A stretch of 64,000 bases of DNA from Acanthosoma haemorrhoidale. Lineage: Eukaryota > Arthropoda > Insecta > Hemiptera > Acanthosomatidae. The position numbers and the translations under genes were made by a program. The stretch is from NCBI GenBank assembly GCA_930367205.1, contig OV884011.1:39755754-39819753 (forward strand). The letters run 5' to 3'. The notes beneath the pieces were generated by a model. It saw only the letters and a program-made list of their open reading frames with translations, ran no database searches and was not told the origin of the DNA. Below, one piece after another: positions 34,812 through 47,630 of the stretch; position 1 is the first letter of the stretch; each line of letters starts with the position of its first letter.

Positions 34812-36822
34812 TATACATGGATGGTTACCTGGTTAAATAATATACGCTATGCCATACATTTGTCTGTAGTGGAATGATTATTAAATGTTGGTTAAATAAT
34901 ACATACTATTGTTTCACTGCAGGTTACATTATACATAAATCTTATATTACTCCAACGATGCACGAATCTTCCACGTGGAATGTTCTGAGGTTTGCTGGCA
35001 TGGCTGCCTACAGTCAGCGACCCTAAGCTCAGTCAGCAGATATTAAGGCACTGGGGAGCAGTGTGAGTTCAGACTGAGCTGGATAGAGAACTATGAGAAC
35101 TAGCGACATACTTCAATCTCGTAGGCCTCTGTAGTTGTTTCGGGGGCGGGGTCCTAGCTGCAAAACGCCGCTGGGTCTCCGTGTAGCAACAGCTGTACAT
35201 TGCTTTTGGCCAAATTGGTTCATTACCCTTTTAGCAAACTATTTCTAAAAAAAAACTTTTTTTTATATGGCACCGGAAATGGCAGAAGTAGTTCTTAGCC
35301 AGGTAAGGCTATAAAAAAAGCAAAAGCTCACCCTCAGCCATATACTCTACATCTTTAGTATTTTTATTTAATATAAAATCATGAGATGAGGGGTTGAATT
35401 CCTTAATAATACATACATAATGATAATGAAAGACATTTACTTGGACAGGTATTTTAGATTCTGAAAATTTATTTCATTGTCTTTTAGCATAGTTTTGTAT
35501 CCAGATGGATTCGGAAGAAATCCACACCAAAGAAAATAACACCATATTTCTGACATAAAAAAAATTTTTTTTTTTGAAAAAATGGATGTAACCGGTTTTA
35601 AAACCAAATGCCTGTTATGTGTAAGTACCTAAGTTTTTAAAACATACTGCAATTAAATCCATAATACATAAAGAACTCGAAAGATCAAAATATACCGTAT
35701 AACCCAATTTAACTCTCAGTAGCCTAGGGTCATAAATGAAGCTATGAAATTAAACTTGCTCTTTTGAACTAACCTGCTTTCTCCATAATAAATATCGTGA
35801 AAACACTTACTAATGTTGGCACCATTGCTAGGAAAAATCAAATTGGCCAAGTTTTACTTTGAGAAATGACATTGCATATCCAAGACTAAGATGAACAGCT
35901 GCTGTAGTTTGCTTGCAGTACTTTTGATATGAAACATTACCAGTAATTCTACTTGGGAAAACAGTAGCTTACTATAGAGATATCAAAAAGCTAGTATATT
36001 GAGTATCTATGCTTTGTACAAATCTACCTTTATCTTTTCTGTTATTCAATCTTTAAATTACTTTATTTCACCTTTAAGATTTTCGGCATGTCATATTCTG
36101 GACAAAATTGGTGTTAGTATTAAGTTCCAATTTCTATTGTTTATTAATTTTCTTTGATTTTTATCATTTTTATATAGTTCAATCTTCTTGTATACATAAA
36201 TTTCTTATCTCTTTGGATTTATTTTTCTCTGCTTGTTAATGCTGTAGTATTTCTTATGTAAATAGATTTTCATCAAAATATTCTGGTCACTGCTTAATAA
36301 CTTTACACAGCCCTTCTCCTCGGAACTAGGCTGGAATATCGAGATTTTTTGTAAAGCGATACAGTGTATGTAGTTTTTTTCTTTTATTTCCCCTCATTGG
36401 AAGATGAGGAGCCTAGAATTGAAAGTTAGTTTTTTTAAATTAAATATTGGTCATAACACCTGAACCACCTCCCAGCATGGTCTTCTACATAGCCACAACA
36501 ATATAAATCGTTACTTACATTGTATGGAAACCTTAATCAAACAATACTAAAATTGCAGCAGGATGTTTGTGTAACATTGCAACCATGCAAACAGTATTTT
36601 TATTTTTACAGTGCTTTGGTGACACTTGAAATAAGGAACCTTATCCGCGCAGATAACATGTATTTCCATCATTAAACACTTAGATATCATTTGCGTCTGA
36701 TACTATAGACCACTCACTCCTTCTTTCTATGTTGAAATCATTAAACCGTTTGTCTCCAACCATTCACAAGTAGTTACTATTCTTAATCAACCCCAATCTG
36801 GTTGTTCCCTTATTCTTTCCTC
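34812..36822. other. AT-rich region, no gene recognised
   Basis: No gene seen. A GC-richer stretch at about 34,970-35,210 is unassigned. The remainder is AT-rich with homopolymer runs of A and T. Confidence 0.5.
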
Positions 36823-36949
36823 GGACTTAGGCCATCAGTAGAGTATTTCTCCCCTTCTTCTAAGTTGTGATGATCACCCTAAATCTATTCATCATTGTTC
36901 TCATCGTCTTTACGATGACGACTCCCAAATCTATTTATTAAGTGTTTAA
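36823..36949 (+). pseudogene. Possible CR1/L2-type reverse-transcriptase scrap
   Basis: A + frame reads HRLYDDDSQIYLLSV, resembling the catalytic H.YADDTQIYL motif of CR1/L2-type reverse transcriptases with one substitution (YDDD). About 85-90 nt upstream another frame reads GLRPSVEYFSP, which could be an eroded GVPQGSVLSP block at the normal distance. Frame breaks separate the two. Support is weak and rests on spacing plus one short motif. Confidence 0.28.
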
Positions 36950-37700
36950 ATTATATTTGAATAAATGGCGAGATTATTTATTTATCCTCGGATCAAACAG
37001 CCAGAAGTTATAACTTTACTGTTTTACCCCTTCGTCAAGGATGTTCTAAACTGCGCACAATAAAGTTTCTTCCTGATGAAATGAGTATACTCCATTCCAC
37101 CCGCCTGTTCAATATGTCCTTCCATAGACCTGGTACATCGTGTTGACCCCCGGACCTAGACCTATCACTAATTAGACTTTTGCACAACACCTAGCGTGTG
37201 TGATGATAAGGCACGACCGTGCCGGGCCCTTTCACGAGGGAGCTAAGGCATCTGTTACCCAGACCAAGGATCGAGATAAATCATACCTAAACCAACATCG
37301 CAGATATGTACAGAGTAAAGAAATGTGGGAAAGACACTTTTGAAATCACTAATAACTCACTAGAGCTTCTTCAATCATCCTGAAGGTTCGGAAGAAAACA
37401 TTCCTAAATATAAACATGCAGTTATTTTATGTAAAAATAATTAAACACACCATTTGTTAATCTTTTTATTTCGCTATATATATATATCCATTATTTGGTT
37501 TACGCAAGTTTCATTAAAAAAAGTTTTATAGTGGTTTTAATTTTTACCAACTGTCAAGACATTGGTTTGATTCCCGGCTCCCAAAGCCAAAGAATATAAA
37601 AAATAAGAAGAATACTAAAAAAAAGTGCGGGTCTACTAGAACGAAATAAAGGCTAGGAGTATAATAACCGTAGCACAGACTCAAATAGAATTCAGCTCCA

Positions 37701-37740
37701 CCACCCTACAGTTTTGAGCACCACCCTACAGTTTTGAGCA
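37701..37740. repeat. 20-bp tandem duplication
   Basis: CCACCCTACAGTTTTGAGCA occurs twice without mismatch, 37701-37720 and 37721-37740, followed by three bases of a third copy. The perfect identity implies a recent slippage or duplication event. Confidence 0.93.
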
Positions 37741-40491
37741 CCATTTTTCGATCATATCGATTCGAAAATCATGAATTAAAATCGGGGTCACCGGGCATTT
37801 CATATCAAATTTTCACAAAAAAAGAAAATATTTTTACACACATCAGTGCAAGGTAAGCGTGAAAAGATAAACAAATAAAAAATAGCCTATTTCTAGGGAA
37901 CAATCTTGGTTTAATACAAAGAGATTTTTTTCATGCGCGAAAGTGCCATTAAAAATACATAGAAAGTGGTTCACTATTAACAGCCGAGGAGAGATCAGAC
38001 CTTATCTCCTTTTGCGTATTTAAAATGTAATTGGGATTATTAACGATTTTTGAATGCATCAGAAAGGAGCTAGTGTGTATATTGTGTGTATAAGATTCAA
38101 ATAGCCAATTGATTTTTTCTATCAGATTGTAATTATTCTCTAATAACAAAAAAATAGTTATTATTATTTTTGGTTATGTGCAGTTATTATTGATTTGACT
38201 TAATTACTAATTTGTGAATTAAAATTTCTTGTTGAGAAATGCTTTCAAGAATATTACCTCAAAAGTAAAATAAATAAACCACATGACAGAACTAAGTGTA
38301 ATTGCATCTGCGCTACACTACTCAATGTCAGAAGAATCAATTAATATTGAGATAGTATCAATCAATTTTCAACCTAGCCACACAATACGATATCATGTGG
38401 AAAATATCAGTTAGGTATTTTCATAAAATATCAAAAAAGCAGTCAAAGTTTATAAATTCAATTTTATATCGGGAACTACATTAGAAGCATGTTTATCACT
38501 CCATGACACAAATATAATGCGAGTCCATATGTCTCGAATACTTCCATAATCAGTAAAGACGACATTCCTCATCATATGTATTTGGAAGGGGCCGACAACC
38601 AGTCTTGTAACCAGACCGGGTGTTGCCTAACACATAAAGCCAGCAATGGTATGGGAAATTGCAGCCTTGTTTGACAGCATTAAAGCGAACATGTTTCTCA
38701 ATATGTTCAAGGCAAATGATACTAGAGACTCGTGTTTAAATGTAATTGATTACAATTGTTTTGAAACCATGTCTCCATTCTTGTAATAGTTGGTATAAAC
38801 GTCGCTTATAAACAAAATCTTGAAATTATATTCAGATTATTTCGACTATCAATTCGAGTTCCAAACTTTTTCTATAGCATATGATATTCAAGCGATTTAC
38901 AAAGATTTGGAATATTAAGCTTTTTTCCTAGTCAGAGAAAACAAAGAGCTGCATGCTTTTTAATGTCAATGTTGAAGATGTTTAGTTTTGATTCAATTGT
39001 GGATTTTTACCACAGATTTACCATTAAGGCTTAGCTCCGGCCAATGAATCCTTGTGCTTTAGTTGGAAAGCGAACGCTCTCAAAATACCAATACAGAACC
39101 AAAACGAAGTCGAGATTATTTCCGCCAACCAGGAACCCAAACCGGAAACTTTATGACCCATGAGGATAAAAAATTAAAGGACATCCCACAACATGAAGTT
39201 GTTGGATGATATGTGGCGTAGAACAAATAACACCGACACCGAGGAGGAAGGTTAGTTGGTAACATTTGTTATTCTCAACTTTGATTCAAATGAATCATCC
39301 GAACTGCCATTTTCCACAAGACTCCAGCAGATCTCTGGACTTACTGATGACGTGGAAGTGTGCACAATTTAAGTCTTCAAGTCAACATGATTATAGCGCT
39401 CTGCATTCCTTCTTGTTTCGCTTGCGCTTTTTCTAAAGCGTCTATTGGTAGAAAGTAAGGGATTTGAGAGATGATTGAACAGTCTGCCAAAGGTAATCAA
39501 GAAGTTTGATATCCCAGGCACTGTCCACTATCCAAAAGAAGTAGCAAAAATTGCGAAAATGAGCCCTGGAGTGAGACATCCTCCTATGCTCAACTAAGTC
39601 AGGTGGGAAAGTTTTCTCCAAGTGGGTTCTGTTATTTAAGCAGCTCCAGGTGTTTACGGTTAGCCTTCTATAGGATTTCTTGCTAGCAGGCATATTTTAT
39701 CCAGTACTCCTTCATCAAGTACTCAGTCCCCCTGAGATGTCTCGGGGAGGCATGGAAGAGTTCCTAGGTTTAAATAAGTGAGAAAACTAACTTGTGTGAC
39801 TTTGCCCCAGATAGATTTTCTACAAACTGCGTTCCTTACACACACGTAGACATTTCCCTCCCTCATGCCTCGTTGCTATTGTCCTGGCACACCCTGCATG
39901 CAGTTAACTTCACGGCGAAGACTCCGAGACTGAGATGTGTCTAGACCCGACGAAGCCCAGCCAACAGATAGTACTACAAACGGTGAATGGACACCAGAGG
40001 CGGACTTTATCAGGCGGGCTAGTAGCAGCCGGCCTTGCCGCGATGGGGTCAACCAACTCTCGCCTCTGCTCCAAAACACCGTTCCGACCCTTCTCAACCC
40101 CATATAACTTGTACTTACTTCTACAAAACAGTATAATACCATTAGCTACATGAACTAGTGGCCTCACCCGTTTAATATTTCTCGTTGAAGTCAAATATAA
40201 GTATAGCGTGATGCTACCTAAACGATTGTCAGGGTTATAAACTTTACACCAAATTATTAAAATCCTACAAAACAATCATTCAATCGATTATTTTATCTAA
40301 ATAAACACTCCTCGGTACAATTCGCACAATATTATTTACTACTAATAATGTTTCCGACAGCTCTCAGTTACCAAATAATGATCCAAGTTTTTAAAATCAC
40401 ATAAATTTCCTTAAGCAGCAGGATGGCAATAACAGGCATGTCAACAAAGTTGCCTTATAGCTTCAGTCGTTAATTAAAATGTTAGATTATC

Positions 40492-40516
40492 TGCGCGCAC
40501 GCGCGCGCGTGTGTGT
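40492..40516. repeat. Alternating purine-pyrimidine tract (Z-DNA prone)
   Basis: TGCGCGCACGCGCGCGCGTG followed by TGTGT is an unbroken alternation of purine and pyrimidine, mostly CG then TG steps. Such tracts favour left-handed Z-DNA under supercoiling. It is CpG-dense in an otherwise AT-rich region. Confidence 0.8.
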
Positions 40517-40997
40517 AACAGTCTGAAAATGAAAAGAAGGTGGAAAATCTCTATTGAAGGTTGTCTTCATGATTCGCTAAAAGTCATTTATAAAACCATT
40601 AGAAACACCATCTCACTTGGGAGCTTATCCGTGAGCGTAGAATAGCATTTTACGCACAGCATGTCGGTCATGAATAACAAAATCCAACATTGTCGGTTTT
40701 TCATATATTCCATGAAACTAGAGAGTAAAGTCAAGAGTCTTGACTAAACATGGTTACGGCTGTTTCCCAGCTTTTATTGTGAGCTCAAAGTTCATATTTA
40801 CGAATTTTTAGTACACCAACTTATTGAAAAAAATATTTATTATGAATTTCAGAAAATTCTTTCTGCTTTCTGTGGGTACAACTTTTTTGGAATATTTAAA
40901 AACCAAACGCAAATGCTTTAAATGATATTGTTTGTCTCTCGTATAGTAAAATTCAATATTTGATTGATAATGGTGATAAAAGTGCTTTTAAATCACT

Positions 40998-41201
40998 GGT
41001 CTGACAACCTCTCTTGAGAGCTTAAAGAACGCCGGCCTGCACCCGTTGCTTGATGTGCCGACGGTGGATGAGTTCATACACCGTCGGCACATCAAGTTTT
41101 TCAACGCGTTGCAGCGCCTCAAAAATCCAGTGTTTAACACTATGGGCCCACCACCCCTCCCGAATCAATGGCAACAGACTGTCGGGGAAAATTTAGGTTA
41201 A
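40998..41201 (+). pseudogene. C-terminal end of a Jockey-type ORF2
   Basis: The frame runs LKNAGLHPLLDVPTVDEFIH, then RRHIKFFNALQRLKNPVF, then GPPPLPNQW, ending at the TAA at 41199-41201. It parallels the C-terminus of the 888-residue ORF2 at 18.1-20.8 kb (DFIKRRHIKFFDSLRHSHNP and PPPMPVRW), which identifies it. Endonuclease and reverse transcriptase are absent because of 5' truncation. There is no stop or frameshift in what remains. The 18-bp palindrome at 41049-41096 lies inside this frame. Confidence 0.85.
41049..41096 (+). repeat. 18-bp perfect inverted repeat inside the ORF2 fragment
   Basis: CTTGATGTGCCGACGGTG (41049-41066), a 12-nt spacer, then the exact reverse complement at 41079-41096. 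Both arms are coding: the left gives LLDVPTV and the right HRRHIKF, which is conserved with the other Jockey-clade element. The RNA would form a strong hairpin just upstream of the ORF2 stop. Confidence 0.92.
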
Positions 41202-42699
41202 GAATTAGTATGTAAGTTAGTTTTTAAGTTTTCTTTTGTTGTGATCAAAAAGGTGAGCCCCATTACCTTGTTGAGTCTTGTCAATGAGGCCAAGAAGTAC
41301 ATTGTGTATCATTGTACTTGTATTGATTATATAACTTCTATGCCGATTCAGACCTTGTATAGAGTGCACCGATGGTACAGGACATATAAAATGTAATATG
41401 TAAATAGATTCGCCTAAGAATCTATAGTAAATAAAAGTTTTGTCATTTTTTTAGGGGATTGGAAAAAAAAAAATTTTAAATCACATTCTGAAATCAAGTG
41501 ACCTGTTGCTTGGCCCACAGAACAATAATATTATATTGTAACTGCGTTACAGATATTGAATATTATTCTACGCCGGTCTCGACTACTAGGTTGTACTAAA
41601 ATGTTGAGTCAGTTTATTTTAAAACGCCATGCATGTACAGCACGTATACAAAACCGCACAGTAGTAATGTGTTTTGAAATGACGAATTACGGCAAATTGG
41701 GGCCATCTTGCGGTATAGTGGTAGCTGATTTATGATGAAGAGTTACTACTTTGAAATAACCAACCAATGCGGACAGTAGTTTATATTCAATTGCCTCTTT
41801 GGATAAATGAGATGTGTCAATAATCTCCATCGTCAATATACTACTAGAGGTAGATAAAGATATTGTACACCTCCACGAAAAAGAGCTGGTTCGTAAATGT
41901 TATTTCACAGTTCCACGAAGGCCGATGCCAATCTAATTCGAAAGGCAGTATCTGGGCAGCGATCTAACACGGTGAAGTATAAATCCGGCCTTTATTAAGA
42001 CTATATAGGTTAATTGGCTGGCCCGATTGCAAGGACGTCTGTTCTCAGGTAAGTAAATTATTTTATTTTAGAGGATGAATCAACTTTTCAATAGTGACAA
42101 ACATACTTAAGATAGATAGTAAGTAATAAGTAAACTTTTTCGGGGGAGTTTGAGACAGGAGGAGAAACCAAGGCAAAAAATATATATATAAAACTCACTA
42201 CTAACCAATCGCAGTAAGAAAATATTTTAAGGGGAAAAAAAAGTAAATTGCCAGCCGATTAAAGTAAATCGTCACTCCCAGCTAATGGATCAAATGGCAG
42301 GGGGTTAGTAAGTAATTTCCACCTGATTGCCATGGGAACACCAAGGCAGCAGTCGAATGCACTTTTCAAAATGCCGAGATTCAATGCCGAAGTCAGCTAG
42401 CTTTAAAGTCGTTTAGAACTTCAATATTTTCCCCTTTACTCATTGCATTGCTTTGTCTAGAACTGATGATTTATAAGAGCACCATCCGGTTGTCTCTCTG
42501 TCTTAATTAGCTCACTAAAAGCCTTTCAGAATGCGATATTGAGTAAAGCAGTTTGATGAACGTCTCACCAAAAGAAGAAGATTACCTGCACGAGGTAATT
42601 GAGCTGCCAATGGTCGATGATTTCATCGACCTTGTTTTTCAAATAGTTACTCCATTCTTCTCCGTAGGCCTCATCTCTTGCATCTTGCTTATTCTTGCG

Positions 42700-42749
42700 T
42701 ACCCGTATATTTCTTTATTCCTTATACCCGTATACTTCTTTATTCCTTC
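42700..42749. repeat. 25-bp tandem repeat, two copies
   Basis: Two units (42700-42724 and 42725-42749) share TACCCGTATAYTTCTTTATT followed by CCTT, differing at one internal base and at the last base. Confidence 0.85.
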
Positions 42750-43200
42750 CGGCAATCCATACCGGCCTCCAAGTCTCTCACCCTTCTGTATAGGCTCAAC
42801 GCAAACTTAACTAATATCCTTACATCTGAAAATAACGTTCAGTCAATGGTTAGAATGCCAAGTCCTTCTTCATCGTCCGTTTGACTTCAAACTTAATCCT
42901 TTCGTTTTGCTCTCCTTCATTGATTATTTCTTGCCTCAGTGAGGGTGTGGAGATTTAATGCTATCAGTGTGCAGGAAATGTAATCTTTAAGACGCCATCA
43001 GATGTTTATTCTTACACTACATTCAGTTTTGAAGACTAAACTCGGACCAATAAAACGTTGGACAATAATGGGTGAAATGGTGTTTTCGAGATATATGATA
43101 TATGTATAACCGGATCATCATTATTAAACAGTGGTTGCACTATGCGTGATTGAATGCCCGCACGGAGTCTGGGAGCTGTGCAATCGATAGTGCACCGGGT

Positions 43201-43237
43201 CGGAGGTCAGGCGTACTACAGGATACCCTGACCTCCG
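43201..43237. repeat. Inverted repeat, 11-bp arms
   Basis: CGGAGGTCAGG (43201-43211) and its reverse complement CCTGACCTCCG (43227-43237) lie 15 bases apart in a GC-richer patch. Confidence 0.85.
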
Positions 43238-45307
43238 GTGACCCCGCCGGCTATATTGGCGATCAATCAGCTCTCTCATAGGCAGCCCTTAATGAGGCGG
43301 GGAAAGGTGCCACAGTAGTGTGATAATCATAGCCAAGGTGTTGATAGCGTCTGGCGATAATCACAGCCAATCAAGTTATCTCTTTCACGGCTACGATGCT
43401 CACAGGTACCTCACGATCATACGGGACCGGAGCTGTGGAGATATTCAAGATATCTATGAATTAAGGATTGCAATGTTATTATAATATTGACCTTACATGC
43501 CAAATCGTGTCATGGATACAAAAATTATACCTTAACTATGGAAGGGATCTATTTAATGTACGGAGCCACCATTTCTAATTTACGGAGGAGGAGGCGATTT
43601 ATAAATTTAATGTACTTCTAAGGACACGAACCAAACTTGGCTTAGCAAAATTCAGTTCTAACAGGTGCCCGTGCTTCTTGACTGATATTGTAGTAAGGGA
43701 TGAATTAGCTGTTTTTGGACTGAACACGGAATACTAAATTGTTGTTACCCGGCCCGGAGGACCAAATTTTCTGACTAATAGAAGTAATTGCTCTAATTCA
43801 AAGCCTGCAATATTTTTAATCTAAACTTTTTATATCAATAATGATATGTTTGACCATTACTTCCGTCAGTTTTATACCAAATTCGTATGAATCGGAATCA
43901 TTTGATATTTAAAAACTCAACTCATTTTTTTGTATTTCAAAAATGAATAACACGTTTTAATGAAATTACGGTCGAACAGATTTATTGGATACTTCGTGGA
44001 AGCGACTAAAATCTGGCTTTGTACTTTTATTAAGTAGTAGTTACTATTATTAAGTTTTTAAGGTAGTAATAAAATTACTACACCTTCCATATACACTTTA
44101 TTGTTAAATATCTGCTTGAGAAAAAAATAAAGAAAATTAAAACTCTTTATCCTTTAAGCTACCAGTAACAAACATAAATATTTTATGAGATTAATTTGAT
44201 GATATGTAATTAAAAATCAACCAAGGATATTCTGGCCAAAACTGGTGCTAAGCCACAAAGTGAGTTTTACTTCAGAAATATCACTTATATTTTCTTTATT
44301 ATTTATTTCCGAACGAAAACGGTTGGCAGGTGAACTTTCATGGCCTTTATAGGTCGAAGGTAAAAGAGGAAAGGTATAAAATAAAAGAGGTCATGACCTT
44401 TATCAACACAGCAGCCTGTCCGAACGGATTACACCAGCATACGTTAACCGTTAGACTGCAATTGTACATTCCCACTTGAGGATTCATCGTATATGGATCG
44501 GATTTTTTCGTGCATTTCACATTTTGAGCGATGGTTATGAGAGCGTGGTTTGGTATTTAAAATTCAGAAATTCCGCAAAATGAATCGCTATTTTTATTAT
44601 GATAAATCTAAGATTTAATTTTTTTTTTAAACCATGGTTAATCTTATTTTCCTTAGTTTTCGCAGTGCATTCCAAAAGTTCAAACGTCTCTCGAGGAGTA
44701 AGCCAAAAATGTGTCGCATTAATGTTGCAGTAGATAATTCTTACTAGATCATGAGTGCAGAGATCTGAAATATTAGCTGTTACTCTGAATACTATAATTT
44801 TCACAAAACGAAGTTTTACAATAATATTTTAATAAGTTTCCTATCTTTATCGATTATTTCAGAAGCTCACCCAGGGTTTAGTAAAATAAGACCAATAGGG
44901 GTCGATTGGAATATAATTGAACATGTGCATGGTAGTGTTCTTCCAGGTTTGGGTGGACTGGAAGATATTTCTTCTTTCGCTTTTACATGCTAAGATTCCG
45001 GTTGTTATTACCACCAATTTCGGAAGACACATCAAATGAAAACTATAACGGTTTTTGGTAGCTCGCAAGGTTATTATTTTGGCATATGTAATTACGTGAC
45101 ATTTAGAATACATTAACACATTAATGAGCCAATAGATACATGTATCATCCAGACCCTCCTCCACTTGCTGTGGAGGTCAAAGTGTACTTGGCAGTTGGGT
45201 GTCGAACCCAGCACCCAGTAACTATCTTCCAAAGGCCGGGCCGGTGTTTGCAGGTTCGCTAGTAACTTAGTGGTGACGTCATCGCCCCGCCTATCTCGGT
45301 GCACACC

Positions 45308-45349
45308 TTGTATCTCGCTGCCACTGGCTCCCAGGGCTACGAGATACAA
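45308..45349. repeat. Inverted repeat, 10-bp arms
   Basis: TTGTATCTCG (45308-45317) and CGAGATACAA (45340-45349) are exact inverted copies 22 bases apart. Confidence 0.8.
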
Positions 45350-47630
45350 TGAGCTACGAGGAGGGGTCCTTACGGAAACCCGCGCTTGCTTGGAACCTTA
45401 GGCCCTGGATCAGATACCTTGGTCTTAGACACCACAAGAGAAAAACTAAATCCATGGCTCCACAAAGGCAAAGGTGATTCTTGAGATGGTGGTAGTCAAG
45501 CCAAAGCGATGATGAGAAGTCCTAGGTCTCTAACTGTAATGTCAGGAACTCCGAACCAAGGAAAACCCCCATTCTCCATAAGTAAAACCTATTAATTGGT
45601 AAATTGCAACGATACATTCTTGTCATTAGGAAATATAGCTTTAGGATGACTTTTAACAATCCACACTTTAATCACCAAAACCAGTCCGGATTCCCGAGTG
45701 TATCATTTAACAAATTGACTATCCTCTGTTCCATATATTTATTTATAGATTTTCATGGAATACATAACATAGTTTATTTGGCATCTAAAGTTTTAATTTT
45801 CATCTAATATATATGAGTGCATCCAAACAGGGCATAAATAGAAAAATATAATCAAATATTAAAAAAGGGTATAGTCAAGCCTTCCTTTTATAATTCACGG
45901 TCGTTCCCGGTGATGTAACCCCGTATAACACGCCGGCATCCGATGACTGGGAAATGACAAGAAATAGCGCCTTCTGGCGTTGCTTCACGTTAGCCTTGAG
46001 TAAAAATAGTAATGAGAAGGCCGGTTCCAAATTTAACGTACAATTTTTTCATACGTAAAATGTGACAACTCGCTTTTTTCTAATATTGCTTAGGTGCCGA
46101 TAGCATTAGTTTGCACCAATTACTCAGAAACAGCATCACGTCCATATGTAGTAAGTTAGTAGTGTTCAAAGTTTAGTTAAGTGAACAGTGTTATACAATT
46201 AAGGGTTTCGATCCTCACACTAATGGCTTAACAGACTTACTTACAATCGTTAGACTAGCAAGAGAGAGAAAAACACGATTAACATAAGTATTTCTATTTT
46301 GAATAAAATCAACGAAAACTTATTAATAAATAAAATCGTTTTTACTTTTATATTCTACATTAGAATAACGAACTTACATCTCGAGAAATAGAAGACATTT
46401 TTTAACTATATACCCATATAGTTGCATCCTTCAACAAACAAACTATCCTTCAAACTGATGAAGTTCGTTACTAAAAATGATTTTAAGAATTGGAAAACCT
46501 GGACAACGAGTGGCATCGTACAAACCAATAAGTACGCTGACAGTTCTGACCAAAACATTTGACATATTACTCCCCAGGCAACTGTCTACTGACCTACAAC
46601 AAATATTAAGTATTTAAAATAAGCTTGGTGCGATGTAATAAAGATAAATAAAAGAAAAAAATTGATAGGAAACACATGTAGGTTGTTTGGTTCTTCAAGT
46701 TAATAACAATATATGCGCGAAACTATATAAAATATGGAATCAAACACCGCCAATCGCAGTTTACTATCTTAATCCGTCGCCCCATTTTGATTTTTTTAAA
46801 AAGAAAACCGAGTTTTTTTCAATAAATAAAACGGATTATATAATTTAACTTATGGCCACATTTTCGTTATCAGCGATAAAGTTTCTGGGAGATTAGCGTG
46901 CTTTTATTATTTTAAATAGCTATCAAGGAATAACAGTAGCAGTTCAAACTTTATAATTCTTGAAAAATTCAAATTTCTGAAACTCTTTCAACGGTAACCA
47001 CAGAAAATAAAGTCAAATGTGGAGAAAATCCGGTTTTTATGGCAAAAACCTTATTGGTTTTCTTTAAAACAATTATATCTTGGCAACGGTTTAAAATAGA
47101 AAACTCCGGTCGGTAGCGCAGGACGTTTTTTTTTTTTTTATGTTTTTTATGTAGCTTCTCACATATTTTTTTTGTCATAGGACGAGCCAAGCACACGTAG
47201 CAGATTCATTTCATTATTATTAGAATTTATCCAATTTTAATTTAATACTGTTGGAATATCAAATTTTCAAAATTGAAAAACAAAGAAATATCACCGAAGA
47301 CGAAGTAATTAATTTGACTAGATTAGTCAGATTCTAATTCTTCATCCCTTTCACATGTGGCTCACTGGAAAATATCTAGGCGAAACTTTTGAACGTGTTG
47401 GCCATATGGCAGAAATGTTTGGAGATCGTCCATGTTTTTTCTTATTGATAGGTTTTTACCCCATTTGTGCGCACTTCTAGAGTGAAAACAAACGTTGAGA
47501 ACATGGTTTCTGAGAACTCTTTGTTGCGGACTGTGCCTCAGTGTGCAATCTCTAGTTCGTTGAATAGAGAAATCCTTTGAGTTTCTAAACTAAATGATAA
47601 CTAGCCACCATTATAAAACAGCGAAATTGC

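Larger units (their letters stand above)
36950..40985. other. Region without a recognised gene
   Basis: No supported gene. GC-richer patches at about 37,130-37,270 and 39,800-40,160 are unassigned. The overlapping ORFs on both strands at 39.9-40.3 kb show no known domain. A short tandem repeat (37701-37740) and an alternating purine-pyrimidine tract (40492-40516) are listed separately. Confidence 0.5.
40986..41484 (+). mobile_element. 3' fragment of a second Jockey-type retrotransposon with 11-bp target-site duplication
   Basis: TTTTAAATCAC occurs at 40986-40996 and again at 41474-41484. Between them, 40997-41473 (477 bp) contains the last about 66 codons of an ORF2, a 3' UTR with AATAAA near 41,430, and a terminal run of eleven A (41463-41473). 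This is a heavily 5'-truncated insertion on the + strand. The coding part is related to, but clearly different from, the element at 17.7-21.0 kb, so at least two Jockey-type lineages have been active. Confidence 0.9.
41485..47630. other. Region without a recognised gene
   Basis: No supported gene. Simple features include a 25-bp tandem at 42700-42749 and inverted repeats at 43201-43237 and 45308-45349. GATAATCA.AGCCAA is repeated near 43,322 and 43,354. GC-richer patches at about 43,140-43,440 and 45,130-45,420 may be old elements. The latter has a B-box-like GGTTCGACACC on the minus strand near 45,200 but no convincing A-box. Minus frames at 44535-44804 and 44859-45164 have no known motif. 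Confidence 0.5.

Noticed and set aside
39876..40275. Overlapping minus and plus ORFs near 40 kb, considered as gag or LTR sequence
   Set aside because: No protein motif, and I could not find matching TG...CA ends with a duplication.
45130..45420. Possible tRNA-derived SINE on the minus strand
   Set aside because: A B-box-like GGTTCGACACC is present but I found no matching A-box at a suitable distance.
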